From positions 1 through 36,346 of the forward strand of contig JALAGS010000088.1 in assembly GCA_022712315.1 (NCBI GenBank): 36,346 nt of DNA. Direction: 5' to 3'. The DNA is from Sphingobacterium sp. GTDB taxonomy: Bacteria; Bacteroidota; Bacteroidia; Sphingobacteriales; Sphingobacteriaceae. The notes beneath the pieces were generated by a model that had not been told where the DNA came from, did no database searches, and saw nothing but the letters and a program-made list of their open reading frames with translations. How positions within the stretch are numbered: the stretch's first letter is position 1; the number at the start of each line of letters is the position of its first letter. Made by a program: the position numbers and the translations under genes. Below, piece by piece: positions 9,168-18,496 of the stretch.

Positions 9168-11531
9168 TCAATAGTCCCTCGTTAATTCCATTTCACCCTT
9201 GAGGCGGATATCATCGGAAGCTGCTCCTACCAAGAATTTAAACTTTCCTTTCTCGGTCTTCCAGGAGTTGCTTGCACTCCATAATTTAAGGTCCTCTTTG
9301 CTCAATTGAAAAGAATAGCTCGCTGTCTTTCCTGCCGCAATGTTTTTACGTTCAAATCGCTTCAGCTGCATGACCGGCGTTACGACCGAACTGACCTCAT
9401 CAACAACATATAATTGTGCGACCTCATCACCAGCCATTTTACCTTTGTTAGCGACATCGAATGACACTGTACAAAGGAAATCATCACCGTTCTCTTTCAG
9501 GTTGACCTGTAAATTGCTGTAATTAAAACTACTGTAGCTCAATCCATATCCAAAAGCATATAATGGTTTGGCCGACATTTCCACATAATCGTGGTGTTTG
9601 GGTTTTGTGTGGTTATAGTGCACAGGAAGTTGCCCTACCGAACGAGGTACCGAAATCGGTAATCTTCCAGCAGGATTGTAGTCGCCAAACAACACATCTG
9701 CAATTGCCAAGCCTCCCTCCTGTCCGGGGTACCATGCATTCACAATTGCCGGTACATTGTCAGCAGCCCAATTCAAGTTTAGTGGTCTTCCCATAATGGT
9801 TACAAGTACAACAGGTTTTCCGGTCGCCTGTATCGCTTTCAGCAACTTGATCTGATCGCCCATCATATCAAGGGAAACGCGATCAAAGCCTTCTCCGCTT
9901 TCCATATCACTCACAGTATTGGGATCAACATTAGCTGCTCCAGTTGCCTGATACGAGGTTTTAAAATCACGTGCGCTCGAACCTCCAAGCACTAAGACCA
10001 CTGCATCAGCCTGTTTTGCGGCTGCCACAGCGGCAGCAATATCTGAATTGCTGGTATCACGGATCGCACATCCTTTCACATAATCGATCTTGGTCGTTTT
10101 GTCTAACGTTGCCCGGATTCCGGCCAATAGGGTCTGAACTTTACCTTCAGCCTGCGGAGCAGTATAGTCGCCTAGTTGATTATAGGCATTGTCGGCATTT
10201 GGCCCAATAACTGCAATTCGTTTGAGCGATTTACTTAAGGGCAGCATATGCTGATCGTTTTTAAGCAAAACAATGGACTCTCGGGCAACCTGCCGTGCCA
10301 CCGTTTTATTTTGTGCGGTAGCAACTTTTTGAGCAACCAATTTCTCATCCACATAAGGACGATCGAAAAGCCCAAGATTGAACTTCATACGCAATACCCG
10401 GGCTACCGCTGTATCAAGAACAGCCGGTTCAACAAGCCCTTGCTGCACAGCCTTGAGCAGATTGGAACCATAGCCCGTTCCGCTTAAGTCAACATCCAGT
10501 CCGGCATGTATACTCTGTGAAGCCGCTTCTTCAGCTGTAGCTGCAGTGGCATGCCCCCCATTGAGCCCCGATATGCTCAATAGATCCGACACAACAAAAC
10601 CGCTAAATCCCCAGTCTTTGCGTAAGATCTCTTTTAGCAGCCATGGATTGGCAGAACAAGGAATTCCATCAATACTGTTATAAGCGGTCATTACTGAACC
10701 AGCCCCCGATTTTACGGCACGCTCAAAAGGAGACAGAAAATACTGCCTCAGGCTCCGCTCGCCAAAGGATACAGACTCACCATTATGACCTCCGTCGGGA
10801 GCTGCATAAGCAACAAAATGCTTCAAAGTACCTATTATTTTATCGTGCTGTCCTAATGTCTCCCCTTGAAAGCCACGGATCATGGCAGTACCCATTTGTC
10901 CGATGAGATAAGGATCCTCTCCATAAGTTTCTTCTGTTCTGGACCAACGCGGATCCCGAGCTAAATCCAATACAGGTCCATAACCGTTTTTACCGCCGAC
11001 AGCATAAGTTTCCTTCGCGATTGTTGATGCCATATCTTGAATCAACCGCGGGTTCCAAGTACTCGCCTGACCAATGGCAGTAGGAAAAACTGTGGCGCCA
11101 ATAGCCATATGTCCATGTGGCGCCTCCTCAGACAATAACAATGGTATGCCCAGTCGCGTGCTGTCCACCATATAACGCTGGATCGCGTTTGTAGCACGCG
11201 CAGCTTCTACAGGGCTCAGTCCATTCAGCAGTGTTTTCTGTGTCCAGGGATCGGCACGTAAGGTCGCCCACAATAATCCGATATGTTGTTCTTTTACTGC
11301 TTTTCGTAATTTATCACTGATTGTAACCTGCCTTCCGTTCTTGGAATACATATCCCAGCCCAACAGTTTACTCAATTGCCCGACTTTTTCTTCCACAGTC
11401 ATCCTTCCCAATAGATCACTTACCCGTTTTTCAGTAGGCAAAGTACTATTTTTATAAGGGAATTGCTGAGCTTGGAGTTGTGGACAGAGCAATGAGGTCA
11501 CTGCAGTCAAAAGTAATACACGGACTTTCAT
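9168..11531 (-). CDS. GH3 family beta-glycosidase (beta-glucosidase/beta-xylosidase type), periplasmic
   Basis: This exo-acting retaining beta-glycosidase would hydrolyse terminal beta-linked sugars from imported oligosaccharides. A signal peptide (to about residue 22, LQAQQ) precedes the GH3 barrel with LRWSRTEETYGEDPYL-like spacing, the KHFVAYA motif and the nucleophile Asp316 in GFVVSD. The usual W after VSD is Leu here (SDLLSI). An alpha/beta sandwich follows, then a C-terminal fibronectin-III-like domain (about 680-775). At 787 aa it matches the BglX-type length. It is a single gene, transcribed toward the fucosidase locus and divergent from the TonB receptor. A CG-centred pseudopalindrome lies 67 bp upstream of its start codon. 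The substrate linkage cannot be decided here. Confidence 0.95.
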   Translation of the reverse strand: MKVRVLLLTAVTSLLCPQLQAQQFPYKNSTLPTEKRVSDLLGRMTVEEKVGQLSKLLGWDMYSKNGRQVTISDKLRKAVKEQHIGLLWATLRADPWTQKTLLNGLSPVEAARATNAIQRYMVDSTRLGIPLLLSEEAPHGHMAIGATVFPTAIGQASTWNPRLIQDMASTIAKETYAVGGKNGYGPVLDLARDPRWSRTEETYGEDPYLIGQMGTAMIRGFQGETLGQHDKIIGTLKHFVAYAAPDGGHNGESVSFGERSLRQYFLSPFERAVKSGAGSVMTAYNSIDGIPCSANPWLLKEILRKDWGFSGFVVSDLLSISGLNGGHATAATAEEAASQSIHAGLDVDLSGTGYGSNLLKAVQQGLVEPAVLDTAVARVLRMKFNLGLFDRPYVDEKLVAQKVATAQNKTVARQVARESIVLLKNDQHMLPLSKSLKRIAVIGPNADNAYNQLGDYTAPQAEGKVQTLLAGIRATLDKTTKIDYVKGCAIRDTSNSDIAAAVAAAKQADAVVLVLGGSSARDFKTSYQATGAANVDPNTVSDMESGEGFDRVSLDMMGDQIKLLKAIQATGKPVVLVTIMGRPLNLNWAADNVPAIVNAWYPGQEGGLAIADVLFGDYNPAGRLPISVPRSVGQLPVHYNHTKPKHHDYVEMSAKPLYAFGYGLSYSSFNYSNLQVNLKENGDDFLCTVSFDVANKGKMAGDEVAQLYVVDEVSSVVTPVMQLKRFERKNIAAGKTASYSFQLSKEDLKLWSASNSWKTEKGKFKFLVGAASDDIRLKGEMELTRDY

Positions 11532-11597
11532 ATTAGATTATTGTTTTCTATTTTTCTATTTTTGCCATGATCTGAATATATCACATCATCCGATTTA

Positions 11598-11611
11598 TGC
11601 AACCGGTTTCA
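11598..11611. promoter_or_regulatory. CG-centred pseudopalindrome upstream of GH3 (LacI-type operator candidate)
   Basis: TGCAACCGGTTTCA pairs at six of seven dyad positions around a central CG, the usual form of LacI-family operators. It shares 10 of 14 bases with the site upstream of the sulfatase gene. It lies 67 bp before the GH3 start codon. The regulator is not in the window. Confidence 0.45.
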
Positions 11612-11663
11612 AAAACACTAAATTAACGATTTAGCAGAAATAATCAAGTTAAATTTTGATTCC

Positions 11664-11697
11664 TTGTTCCTTGGCAAATTATAGGGTGATACCTTTG
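11664..11697 (+). promoter_or_regulatory. Possible Bacteroidota-type promoter (TTG-N23-TACCTTTG)
   Basis: TACCTTTG at 11690-11697 matches the TAnnTTTG -7 consensus known for Bacteroidota. A TTG lies 23 bp upstream (11664-11666), at the long end of the accepted spacing. It would give a leader of more than 260 nt before the TonB receptor start at 11972. Confidence 0.3.
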
Positions 11698-11742
11698 GCC
11701 GAAACAGTATAGACCAAGCCTATTGATCAATATTCACCTTAA

Positions 11743-11820
11743 TGTTAATCGTACTAACGGCAACAAATTAAATGTTAACAACTATGTTAATTAACTGATA
11801 ACCAAAAGGGTTTCTGTTAA
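11743..11820. repeat. Four TGTTAA hexamers spaced 30/12/30 bp
   Basis: TGTTAA occurs at 11743, 11773, 11785 and 11815, giving a symmetric spacing of 30, 12 and 30 bp. The two inner copies flank the palindrome GTTAATTAAC (11786-11795). It could be an iterated binding site, but A+T-rich background makes chance plausible. Confidence 0.35.
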
Positions 11821-11971
11821 TAACTATTCATCGGAAAAGTGTCAGCAATTTCCCCTAAGAGCTTTTTAACCAAGCTGAATCAGCCGGCCCAGCGGAGCGA
11901 GAAACAAAAAAATGGGTGAAAGCTAAGGGTAAACAGAAACTCAGCTGTCATAAAGATAAAACTAATCTTTT

Positions 11972-14362
11972 ATGAAACTATCGCCAATCTTACTCATTGC
12001 GCTATCGCTTCAGGCAGGACTTACATTAGCCCAGCATCCAGCATCACCTAAGATCAAAAATCAAACAGTGACCGAAACCGTCAAAGGAACCGTTATTGAC
12101 AAGGATACCAGATTGCCTCTTGCAGGTGCAACCATTGTGATCACATCCAATGATGGAACAAAATCGGCAAGTACAGACACACAGGGCACATTTCGGCTGC
12201 AGAAAGTTCCCGTCGGGCGCCAACAGCTTCAAGTTCGCATGGCAGGTTACAAAGCAGAAGAATTCTCCGAATTACTCATTACCAGTGGCCGGGAGAATAT
12301 GATCAACGTAGAAATGGAGTCGCAAATAAATTCATTGAACGAGGCTGTTGTCTATGCCGATGCCGGAAAACAGCCACTCAATCAGATGGCGATGACTAGC
12401 GGGCGCTCATTTTCGCCCGAAGAGACAAATCGTTATGCAGGAGCTTTTTTTGATCCTGCCCGTATGGCACAGAGTTTTCCCGGTGTTGCTGCCGGAGGCG
12501 ATGATAATGAAATTATTGTTCGTGGGAATTCCCCTAAAAGCTTACAATGGCGGCTGGAAGGTATCGAAATTGTCAATCCCAATCATTTCGGAGCCGAAGG
12601 CGCTGCAGGCGGGGGGATCAGTATGCTCAATACCATGGTATTGGGAAAATCCGATTTCTACACAGGCGGACTTGCTGCGGAGTATAACAACGCAACGGCA
12701 GGTGTTTTTGACCTCCGGTTTCGCAGAGGAAATACCGATAAACGTGAATATACTTTCAATGTCGGCGTTTTGGGCGTAGGAGCGACTTTAGAAGGTCCAT
12801 TCAAAAAAGGAAGTGCTGCTTCCTATCTGATTAGCTATCGCTACTCTTCGTTGAGCCTATTGGAAAAAGTAGGAGTAAAAGTTTCGGACACGGGGGTTCC
12901 AAAATATCAGGATCTCTCTTTCAATTTTGTATTTCCGACAAAAAAGGCTGGAACTTTTTCCCTATTTGGTATTGGTGGCTTAGGGAAACTCAAACAGACT
13001 GCAGAACGCAATTACGAAAAATGGGAAGAACGAACAGATGCGCAGGATCTGGACTTAAAATTCAACGCCGGAAGTGCAGGATTAAAACATCAGTATATTG
13101 CGAACGATAGGTTGTACTTTACCAATATCGTTTCTATGTCCGTTAGTCGGAACGCCAACACGACCGATACCTTAACACGAGACTATGTTTCAAGCCTCTA
13201 TCACAAGGACAAATTTACGAACACAGCCATCCGCTATGCGGGTACGTTAAATTATCGTGCCAACGATAAAAACACCCTTAGAGCAGGTTTAAATGCAAGC
13301 CTATTACGTTATGACCTCTACGCGCTAACCTACGACACCGAACTTGCCACCTTGCGAGAGCGCATTAAAGAAAATGGAAATACAAGTACATATGATGCTT
13401 TTGCGCAGTTAAAAACAGTTTTGAACGATAAACTAACGCTAAACACAGGAGTACATACCAATTACTTTGCCTTGAGCAAAACTTGGTCTTTCGAGCCAAG
13501 GATCGGCGTAAACTGGCGTGTTGCTGCAGATCAAACCATTTCCTTCGGAACCGGCCTGTATAACCGACTGGAGCCTTTGGCTTACTATTTTGCCAAAAGT
13601 GGCCATCAGACAAGCGTTGAGCCAAACAAGCTGCTTTCTCCCACCCGTTCTGCTCAGGCTGTTGTCGGCTATGAAAAGAACCTGAGCAGAACGCTCCGAT
13701 TTAAAACAGAAATATATTACCAGCACCTCTATGATGTTCCGGTATCGACTGACCCTGAGGTAAACTTCTCCTTACTCAATGTATCAGATATTGCAGCCAT
13801 TGGTACCTCAAGCTACCGGCAACTTGTCAATAAAGGAACTGGGAAAAATTACGGTATTGAGCTCACGCTAGAAAAATCATTGAGCAAGGGCTATTACTTT
13901 ATGGCAACTACTTCCCTTTTTGATTCCAAGTTCAAAGCCCTCAATGGGAAGGAATACAATACCACATTCAATACACGTTATGTTGGTAATTTGTTATTGG
14001 GAAAAGAATGGGCGGTTGGAAAGAACAAAAATAATCTATTCGGTCTTAATACCAAATTAATCTATGCAGGCGGAAGAAAATACTCACCGGTTCTGGAGGA
14101 AGAATCGCTCCGTCTAGACGAAGAAATTATTGACCAAGATCGCATCAATACGCTGACCGCAGCTCCTTATGTACGGGTCGATTTTTCATCGAGCTATAGG
14201 ATTAACCGGAGAAAGGTGAGCCACTTGTTTATTTTGGATATTCAGAATCTTCTCAACAGGGAAAATACGGTGGGCATGCACTATAATTTCAGTAAACGTA
14301 TCATTGAACCTCAAAAATGGACCGGAATTATTCCAACAATTAACTACCGCATTGAATTCTAA
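11972..14362 (+). CDS. TonB-dependent outer membrane receptor without a SusD partner
   Basis: The signal peptide ends near LTLAQ (residue 21). A carboxypeptidase-regulatory-like domain follows (about 36-120), then a plug with IIVRGNSPKSLQWRLEGIEI and a beta-barrel ending in phenylalanine (IEF). At 796 aa it is much shorter than SusC proteins and lacks the SusC plug signature, so it is a general TonB receptor with a DUF4480-like N-terminal domain. No susD follows; downstream are a hairpin and gene relics. It may import a small glycan product, a cofactor or a metal complex. Its position beside GH3 and the glycosaminoglycan genes suggests a linked role but does not prove it. Confidence 0.92.
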   Translation: MKLSPILLIALSLQAGLTLAQHPASPKIKNQTVTETVKGTVIDKDTRLPLAGATIVITSNDGTKSASTDTQGTFRLQKVPVGRQQLQVRMAGYKAEEFSELLITSGRENMINVEMESQINSLNEAVVYADAGKQPLNQMAMTSGRSFSPEETNRYAGAFFDPARMAQSFPGVAAGGDDNEIIVRGNSPKSLQWRLEGIEIVNPNHFGAEGAAGGGISMLNTMVLGKSDFYTGGLAAEYNNATAGVFDLRFRRGNTDKREYTFNVGVLGVGATLEGPFKKGSAASYLISYRYSSLSLLEKVGVKVSDTGVPKYQDLSFNFVFPTKKAGTFSLFGIGGLGKLKQTAERNYEKWEERTDAQDLDLKFNAGSAGLKHQYIANDRLYFTNIVSMSVSRNANTTDTLTRDYVSSLYHKDKFTNTAIRYAGTLNYRANDKNTLRAGLNASLLRYDLYALTYDTELATLRERIKENGNTSTYDAFAQLKTVLNDKLTLNTGVHTNYFALSKTWSFEPRIGVNWRVAADQTISFGTGLYNRLEPLAYYFAKSGHQTSVEPNKLLSPTRSAQAVVGYEKNLSRTLRFKTEIYYQHLYDVPVSTDPEVNFSLLNVSDIAAIGTSSYRQLVNKGTGKNYGIELTLEKSLSKGYYFMATTSLFDSKFKALNGKEYNTTFNTRYVGNLLLGKEWAVGKNKNNLFGLNTKLIYAGGRKYSPVLEEESLRLDEEIIDQDRINTLTAAPYVRVDFSSSYRINRRKVSHLFILDIQNLLNRENTVGMHYNFSKRIIEPQKWTGIIPTINYRIEF

Positions 14363-14397
14363 TACCAAATTGCGGCAAACCTAATCAAAGAGCAATA

Positions 14398-14445
14398 TCC
14401 CATCGTTTGTCTTCAAATAATACGCTTTGGAGACAAACGATGGGA
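14398..14445 (+). terminator. 15-bp perfect inverted repeat after the TonB receptor gene
   Basis: tcccatcgtttgtct (14398-14412) pairs exactly with agacaaacgatggga (14431-14445) across an 18-nt loop, 36 nt after the stop codon. There is no T-tract after it, so it is either a terminator of unusual form or a 3' stabilising hairpin. Confidence 0.55.
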
Positions 14446-14504
14446 TGGATCAGACGGATGAATTCTTCGAACGGCAGTCCCTAATTCTTCGCTTTTGCAC
14501 CTTG

Positions 14505-14836
14505 CTAGAACCGATAACCTACCGAAATACCTAAGGAGCGGTTGCGTATAGAACCTCCGGATTTATAATTGCCCCATTTCGATTCCAAATTGGCTATCCC
14601 TTTCTGGAACTCCATACCAATAAGATAGTGTCCCCTAAAAAGATAGTTCACTTTTGCTCGGGCGCCATAATCAGATATGTTCCAACTGACAGACCTAATA
14701 ACAACGTGATTTTTTTGAAATTCATCATACGAAAAGAAATAGGTTTACATAATTTACCTATTAAACGATAATCCTTTAAGTACGCTACATCAACCTTCGG
14801 ATTATTGATCCAAATACGCCCTGAAGTTTTACATTG
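14505..14836 (-). pseudogene. Decayed outer-membrane beta-barrel (porin-family) gene, 3' part only
   Basis: On the minus strand a 79-codon open stretch (14744 down to 14508, stop TAG at 14505-14507) encodes alternating hydrophobic strands ending NRSLGISVGYRF-stop. That is the C-terminal strand signature of small Bacteroidota outer-membrane barrels (OMP_b-brl_2 type). Just upstream an in-frame TAA (14745-14747) breaks the frame, while a shifted frame continues with plausible protein (NNPKVDVAYLKDYRLIG) up to about 14836. No start codon or signal peptide remains. I read this as a frameshifted, 5'-truncated relic. The family assignment rests on the C terminus only. Confidence 0.6.
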
Positions 14837-14884
14837 CTAAACAAATATTATCCGTAAATCTTAAGGTTTTGAAGCTCGCTGTTA

Positions 14885-14898
14885 CGAAAACGATTGCG
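14885..14898. promoter_or_regulatory. CG-centred pseudopalindrome upstream of the heparinase-GH88 operon
   Basis: CGAAAACGATTGCG matches the site upstream of the sulfatase gene (CGCAAACGATTTCG) at 12 of 14 bases and has the central CG of LacI-family operators. It lies just upstream of the susD relic, so it may once have controlled a lost susCD unit as well as the lyase genes that remain. Confidence 0.45.
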
Positions 14899-14947
14899 AA
14901 AAAACACCGTTTTTGTTCCCTTCCAATACTGTAAATTCACTTTATAG

Positions 14948-15199
14948 AAAATTCATTTTTCAGACCAATTAAATCTAAAAGCCTATGATCAAGATCAAGA
15001 ACGCATCCGTTTCGAAAAATCGTTGGATGTATCCGGCAATACCATTATCCAGCGTCTCTAAAGATTATATCGAAAAAAGTATTACAGGAGACAATCTTGT
15101 CACCCGGGGTTACCAAAGCCGTCATAAGCTATGGCCAATACCGGGACAGGAAATCGAAATAAATCCGGCCTTACTTCCACAAAATCAAGATTGGTAATC
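14948..15199 (+). pseudogene. Decayed 3' end of a susD gene
   Basis: The end of this stretch encodes RHKLWPIPGQEIEINPALL followed by PQNQDW and TAA at 15197-15199. The WPIP-x-x-EI-x-x-NP-x-L-x-QN pattern is the hallmark C terminus of SusD/RagB proteins. Just upstream, in another frame (14948-15061), DQDQERIRFEKSLDVSGN resembles the ERR-containing segment of SusD and then stops at TAA, consistent with a frameshift around 15055-15070. No 5' part or susC remains. An ATG-initiated 70-codon frame (14985-15197) covers the relic but is unlikely to be a gene. The heparinase-fold start codon begins at the base after this region. Confidence 0.75.
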
Positions 15200-17128
15200 A
15201 TGAGAATTTATTTAATCGTATTATTTTTCCTGAGCAGCTTTTCTTTTCAAAGGCTGCTAGGGAATGATTTGCACCTACTGACGGGAGCTTTTAAGCTAGA
15301 AAACCTGAAAGCCAGTTTAGGCAATGACAAATCTTGGGTCCCGTATCCGGCTTATTCGGACCGTGCGGCCTGGGATAAGCTGATGGCTCCTTTTAAAGAC
15401 CGTATAATCAAAAAGGGGAACGAGGCCCTTAGCTACCAATGGCAGGTTGTCAAAGCGACCGACTACCTCGAATATGAGCGTTCGGGCAACCGTACCATGA
15501 TGGAAAAGCCGATGAATGAAAACTGCACTGCGCTAACTAATCTCCTGTTAGCTGAGCTTGCTGAAGGACAAGGGCGCTATGTTGACCAGATCCTAAACGG
15601 TAGTTGGCAGTTGACAGAAATGGCCACATGGTCCCTTTCAGCACACCTCGGTGCCTTTCAGTCCACCAAGCGGTCTCTACCACAAGAACGAACACAAGTA
15701 GTTGATCTCATGGCAGGTGATGTCGGTTCCCTCCTCTCCTGGATTCATTATTTCTTCCGCGATACGTTCAATAAAATCAATCCCGAAATCAGTATCCGTC
15801 TAAAACAACATATCCAACAACGTATTATACAACCCTATCTAGACCGCAACGATATGTGGTGGCAGGCATTTGAACTCAAAGAAGGGCAACTGGTTAATAA
15901 CTGGAACCCCTGGTGCAATTTCAATGTACTTACGGCACTACTTTTAGTAGAGGATAATCCGGATATACAGCTTGCAGGAATATATAAAACCATGTCTTCT
16001 GTGGATCGCTTTATCAACTATGTCAAAACTGATGGTGCCTGCGAAGAAGGCCCCTCGTACTGGGGGCATGCTGCGGGCAAATTGTACGATTACCTAAAAA
16101 TACTTTCATTGGCAACCCGGGGAAAGATCAATATTTTTGATAAACCGATTATTCGCGATATGGGTGAATATATCGCACAATCCTATATTGGTGGCGATAA
16201 ATGGGTCGTCAATTTCGCTGACGCTTCTGCCAAAGGAGGTGGCGATCCGCTATTGATCTACCGTTATGGACAAGACGTCAACAGTAGTGAAATGATGCAA
16301 TTTGCCCGATATATGGAAAATCTTGGTGACAAAAATGCCACTTTCAAACCTTCAAGGGATATTTTCCGTGCTTTCGAAGATCTGAGGTGTTATCCGCAGC
16401 TGGAAAACGTGACAGCTGCACTCCCACAAAACGATTTCAAGTGGTATCCCGAAACACAGTTTATTTACCTGAAAAAGGGGGCATTTTTCTTTGCAGCAAA
16501 GGGTGGTTTCAATAACGAAAGCCATAACCATAACGATGTAGGGAGTTTTATCTTATATCAGGATCAACAACCGCTATTTATTGACGCAGGGGTTGGTACC
16601 TATACCAAAAAGACCTTTAGCGACGACAGGTATAGTATCTGGACCATGCAGAGCGCGTATCACAATATTCCGATGGTCAATGGAACCGATCAATCTTTTG
16701 GTAAGGAATATAAAGCCGAAAATGTCGTATTCCTTCCTGCACAGAATAGATTCCAGCTTGATATTGGAAAAGCCTATCCGAAGTCAGCCAATATTGAATA
16801 CTGGAACAGAAGTTACACCCTTGCTCAAAATGGTCTGGACATTCAGGATAATTTTAAAATCAAAGGTCCAAAGCAGGCCAATGTGATCCACTTTCTTGTT
16901 GCTCAGGAACCGAAAATTAGCAAAGGAGAAATCGTGCTGACTAATGGACAGGCAAAATTACAATTTGACGCCGGACAATTCATTGCTAGCTTCGATGTCA
17001 TTCCACAGGAAGATGCCCGTTTAAGCCAGGTCTGGGGTAAAGAACTTTATCGCATCACACTTACAGCCAAGAGCATCAAACCCACGGGAAAATATACGTT
17101 TACGATTCGCCAAGAGGCCATAAAATAA
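15200..17128 (+). CDS. Heparinase II/III-family polysaccharide lyase, exported
   Basis: Proteins of this family cleave uronic-acid-containing polysaccharides by beta-elimination. A signal peptide (to about residue 22) precedes an alpha/alpha-toroid domain (about 30-400, with NNWNPWCNFN and DGACEEGPSYW) and a C-terminal beta-sandwich domain with the family motif H442-N-H444-N-D446-x-GSF. I start it at ATG 15200, right after the susD relic; the longer frame from 15131 would read through relic sequence and lacks a signal peptide at its N terminus. The protein is 642 aa. The fold covers PL12, PL15, PL17, PL21, PL33 and others. Neighbouring GH88 and PL8 genes favour a hyaluronan/chondroitin-type activity such as PL33, but that is inference. 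GH88 follows after 46 bp. Confidence 0.88.
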   Translation: MRIYLIVLFFLSSFSFQRLLGNDLHLLTGAFKLENLKASLGNDKSWVPYPAYSDRAAWDKLMAPFKDRIIKKGNEALSYQWQVVKATDYLEYERSGNRTMMEKPMNENCTALTNLLLAELAEGQGRYVDQILNGSWQLTEMATWSLSAHLGAFQSTKRSLPQERTQVVDLMAGDVGSLLSWIHYFFRDTFNKINPEISIRLKQHIQQRIIQPYLDRNDMWWQAFELKEGQLVNNWNPWCNFNVLTALLLVEDNPDIQLAGIYKTMSSVDRFINYVKTDGACEEGPSYWGHAAGKLYDYLKILSLATRGKINIFDKPIIRDMGEYIAQSYIGGDKWVVNFADASAKGGGDPLLIYRYGQDVNSSEMMQFARYMENLGDKNATFKPSRDIFRAFEDLRCYPQLENVTAALPQNDFKWYPETQFIYLKKGAFFFAAKGGFNNESHNHNDVGSFILYQDQQPLFIDAGVGTYTKKTFSDDRYSIWTMQSAYHNIPMVNGTDQSFGKEYKAENVVFLPAQNRFQLDIGKAYPKSANIEYWNRSYTLAQNGLDIQDNFKIKGPKQANVIHFLVAQEPKISKGEIVLTNGQAKLQFDAGQFIASFDVIPQEDARLSQVWGKELYRITLTAKSIKPTGKYTFTIRQEAIK

Positions 17129-17174
17129 GAAAGAGTCAAGAATATTAGGTAACTTACTATGAATATAAGCCGTT

Positions 17175-18431
17175 ATGAATAAAAGAAAACCTGGTCTAAG
17201 AACCTTATTTGTGGTCGCTTCCAGTCTGATCGCATTGAGTTTTACGAATCAAAAACCAAGCTTTATTGACGCAAGTTTTAAAGCTGCAGAAAAGCAATAT
17301 CAATTTTTGGAAACAGCCGCCGAAAAGCAGCAAAAGTTTCCCCGTACGCTAAGTCCTGCGGGAAAACTGGTAGGAACAGATGAATGGGATTGGACCGGAG
17401 GGTTCTTCCCGGGATCACTGTGGTATATCTACAACCATACCCATAATAAAGAGACCGAAACTGCAGCCATCAAATGGACAGAGGCACTTGAAAAAGCCAA
17501 AGACCTTGATCAACATCATGATATTGGTTTTGTGATGTATTGTTCCTATGGCAATGCCATTAAATACCTCAAAGATCCCAAAAAGGTTGCCGCTTATAAA
17601 GACATCCTTATCCATTCGGCCAATACTGCGCTTAAACGTTATAATCCGCAGGTGGGCGTCATCAAATCATGGAATGAGAAGAAGTCCTGGGACGGGAAGA
17701 CCTTATGGAAATATCCGGTCATTATCGATAACATGATGAACCTGGAGATGTTGTGTTATGTGTCCGACCTGACTGGAGATACCAAATATAAGGATGTAGC
17801 CATCAGCCATGCCACCCAAACCATGAAAAATCATTTCCGTAAAGACTACAGTACTTACCATGTCGTCGATTACGATGCCAATGGACATGCTATCCACCAA
17901 CAAACGAACCAGGGCTATGCCGACAATTCAACCTGGGCACGCGGTCAAGCCTGGGCTATTTATGGATTTACCATGATGTACCTGGAGACCAAAAAACCAG
18001 AATTTCTCAAAACAGCAAAAGCGGCAGCAAAGTTTTACATGACCCATCCGAATCTTCCAAAAGATAAAATTCCCTATTGGGATTTTAATGCCGGAAAACC
18101 AGGCTATAAATCGGATGCTGATTTTTCTTCGTTAAACTTGAATTTCGTACCTCGGGATGCTTCAGCAGCAGCCATTGTAGCATCTGCACTGATTGAACTC
18201 TCGACATTGACCACTGGCACCGAAAGCAAATCATATTTGACATTTGCTCAGGAAAGCCTGGAAACGCTATCAGGAAGTACCTACTTTGCAAAATATGCGA
18301 CCAATGGCGGTTTCCTATTAAAGCATAGTGTCGGTAGTCTACCCCACCATTCAGAAATCGATGTTCCCCTGACCTATGCAGATTACTATTATCTGGAAGG
18401 TCTGACTCGATTAAATGAGCTCAAAAAATAA
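17175..18431 (+). CDS. GH88 unsaturated glucuronyl hydrolase
   Basis: This enzyme removes the 4,5-unsaturated uronic acid that lyases leave at the non-reducing end, the step after PL8 or heparinase-fold cleavage. The alpha/alpha-barrel carries the two conserved aspartates: Asp116 in HHDIGF and Asp185 in IIDNMMN, equivalent to Asp88 and Asp149 of Bacillus UGL. WDWTGGFFPGSLW and WARGQAWAIYGF are also family-typical. An N-terminal hydrophobic segment (about 9-23) suggests export. At 418 aa it is the usual length. It is probably co-transcribed with the lyase 46 bp upstream and is followed by a hairpin terminator shared with the converging PL8 gene. Confidence 0.95.
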   Translation: MNKRKPGLRTLFVVASSLIALSFTNQKPSFIDASFKAAEKQYQFLETAAEKQQKFPRTLSPAGKLVGTDEWDWTGGFFPGSLWYIYNHTHNKETETAAIKWTEALEKAKDLDQHHDIGFVMYCSYGNAIKYLKDPKKVAAYKDILIHSANTALKRYNPQVGVIKSWNEKKSWDGKTLWKYPVIIDNMMNLEMLCYVSDLTGDTKYKDVAISHATQTMKNHFRKDYSTYHVVDYDANGHAIHQQTNQGYADNSTWARGQAWAIYGFTMMYLETKKPEFLKTAKAAAKFYMTHPNLPKDKIPYWDFNAGKPGYKSDADFSSLNLNFVPRDASAAAIVASALIELSTLTTGTESKSYLTFAQESLETLSGSTYFAKYATNGGFLLKHSVGSLPHHSEIDVPLTYADYYYLEGLTRLNELKK

Positions 18432-18437
18432 GAATAA

Positions 18438-18470
18438 AAAGGGGGCAATCTTGATGGATAGCCCCCTTTC
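18438..18470. terminator. Bidirectional terminator between GH88 and PL8 genes
   Basis: aaagggggc (18438-18446) pairs with gccccctttc-side bases (18461-18469) around a 14-nt loop. T-rich sequence follows on the plus strand (tctatttta), and an A-run on the other side gives a T-run on the minus strand. Confidence 0.85.
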
Positions 18471-18496
18471 TATTTTATTAAACCCTTTTGATTAAG

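Larger units (their letters stand above)
11532..11971. other. 440-bp divergent intergenic region between GH3 and the TonB receptor
   Basis: There is no open frame of note. It should hold promoters for both flanking genes. Visible elements are a CG-centred pseudopalindrome near GH3, a TAnnTTTG-like box on the plus strand, and four TGTTAA hexamers closer to the receptor gene. The length is unusual for this window, where most gaps are below 150 bp. Confidence 0.6.

Noticed and set aside
14985..15197. 70-codon plus-strand frame as a small gene
   Set aside because: Its second half is a susD C terminus, and the true upstream continuation is in another frame; it is better explained as a susD relic.
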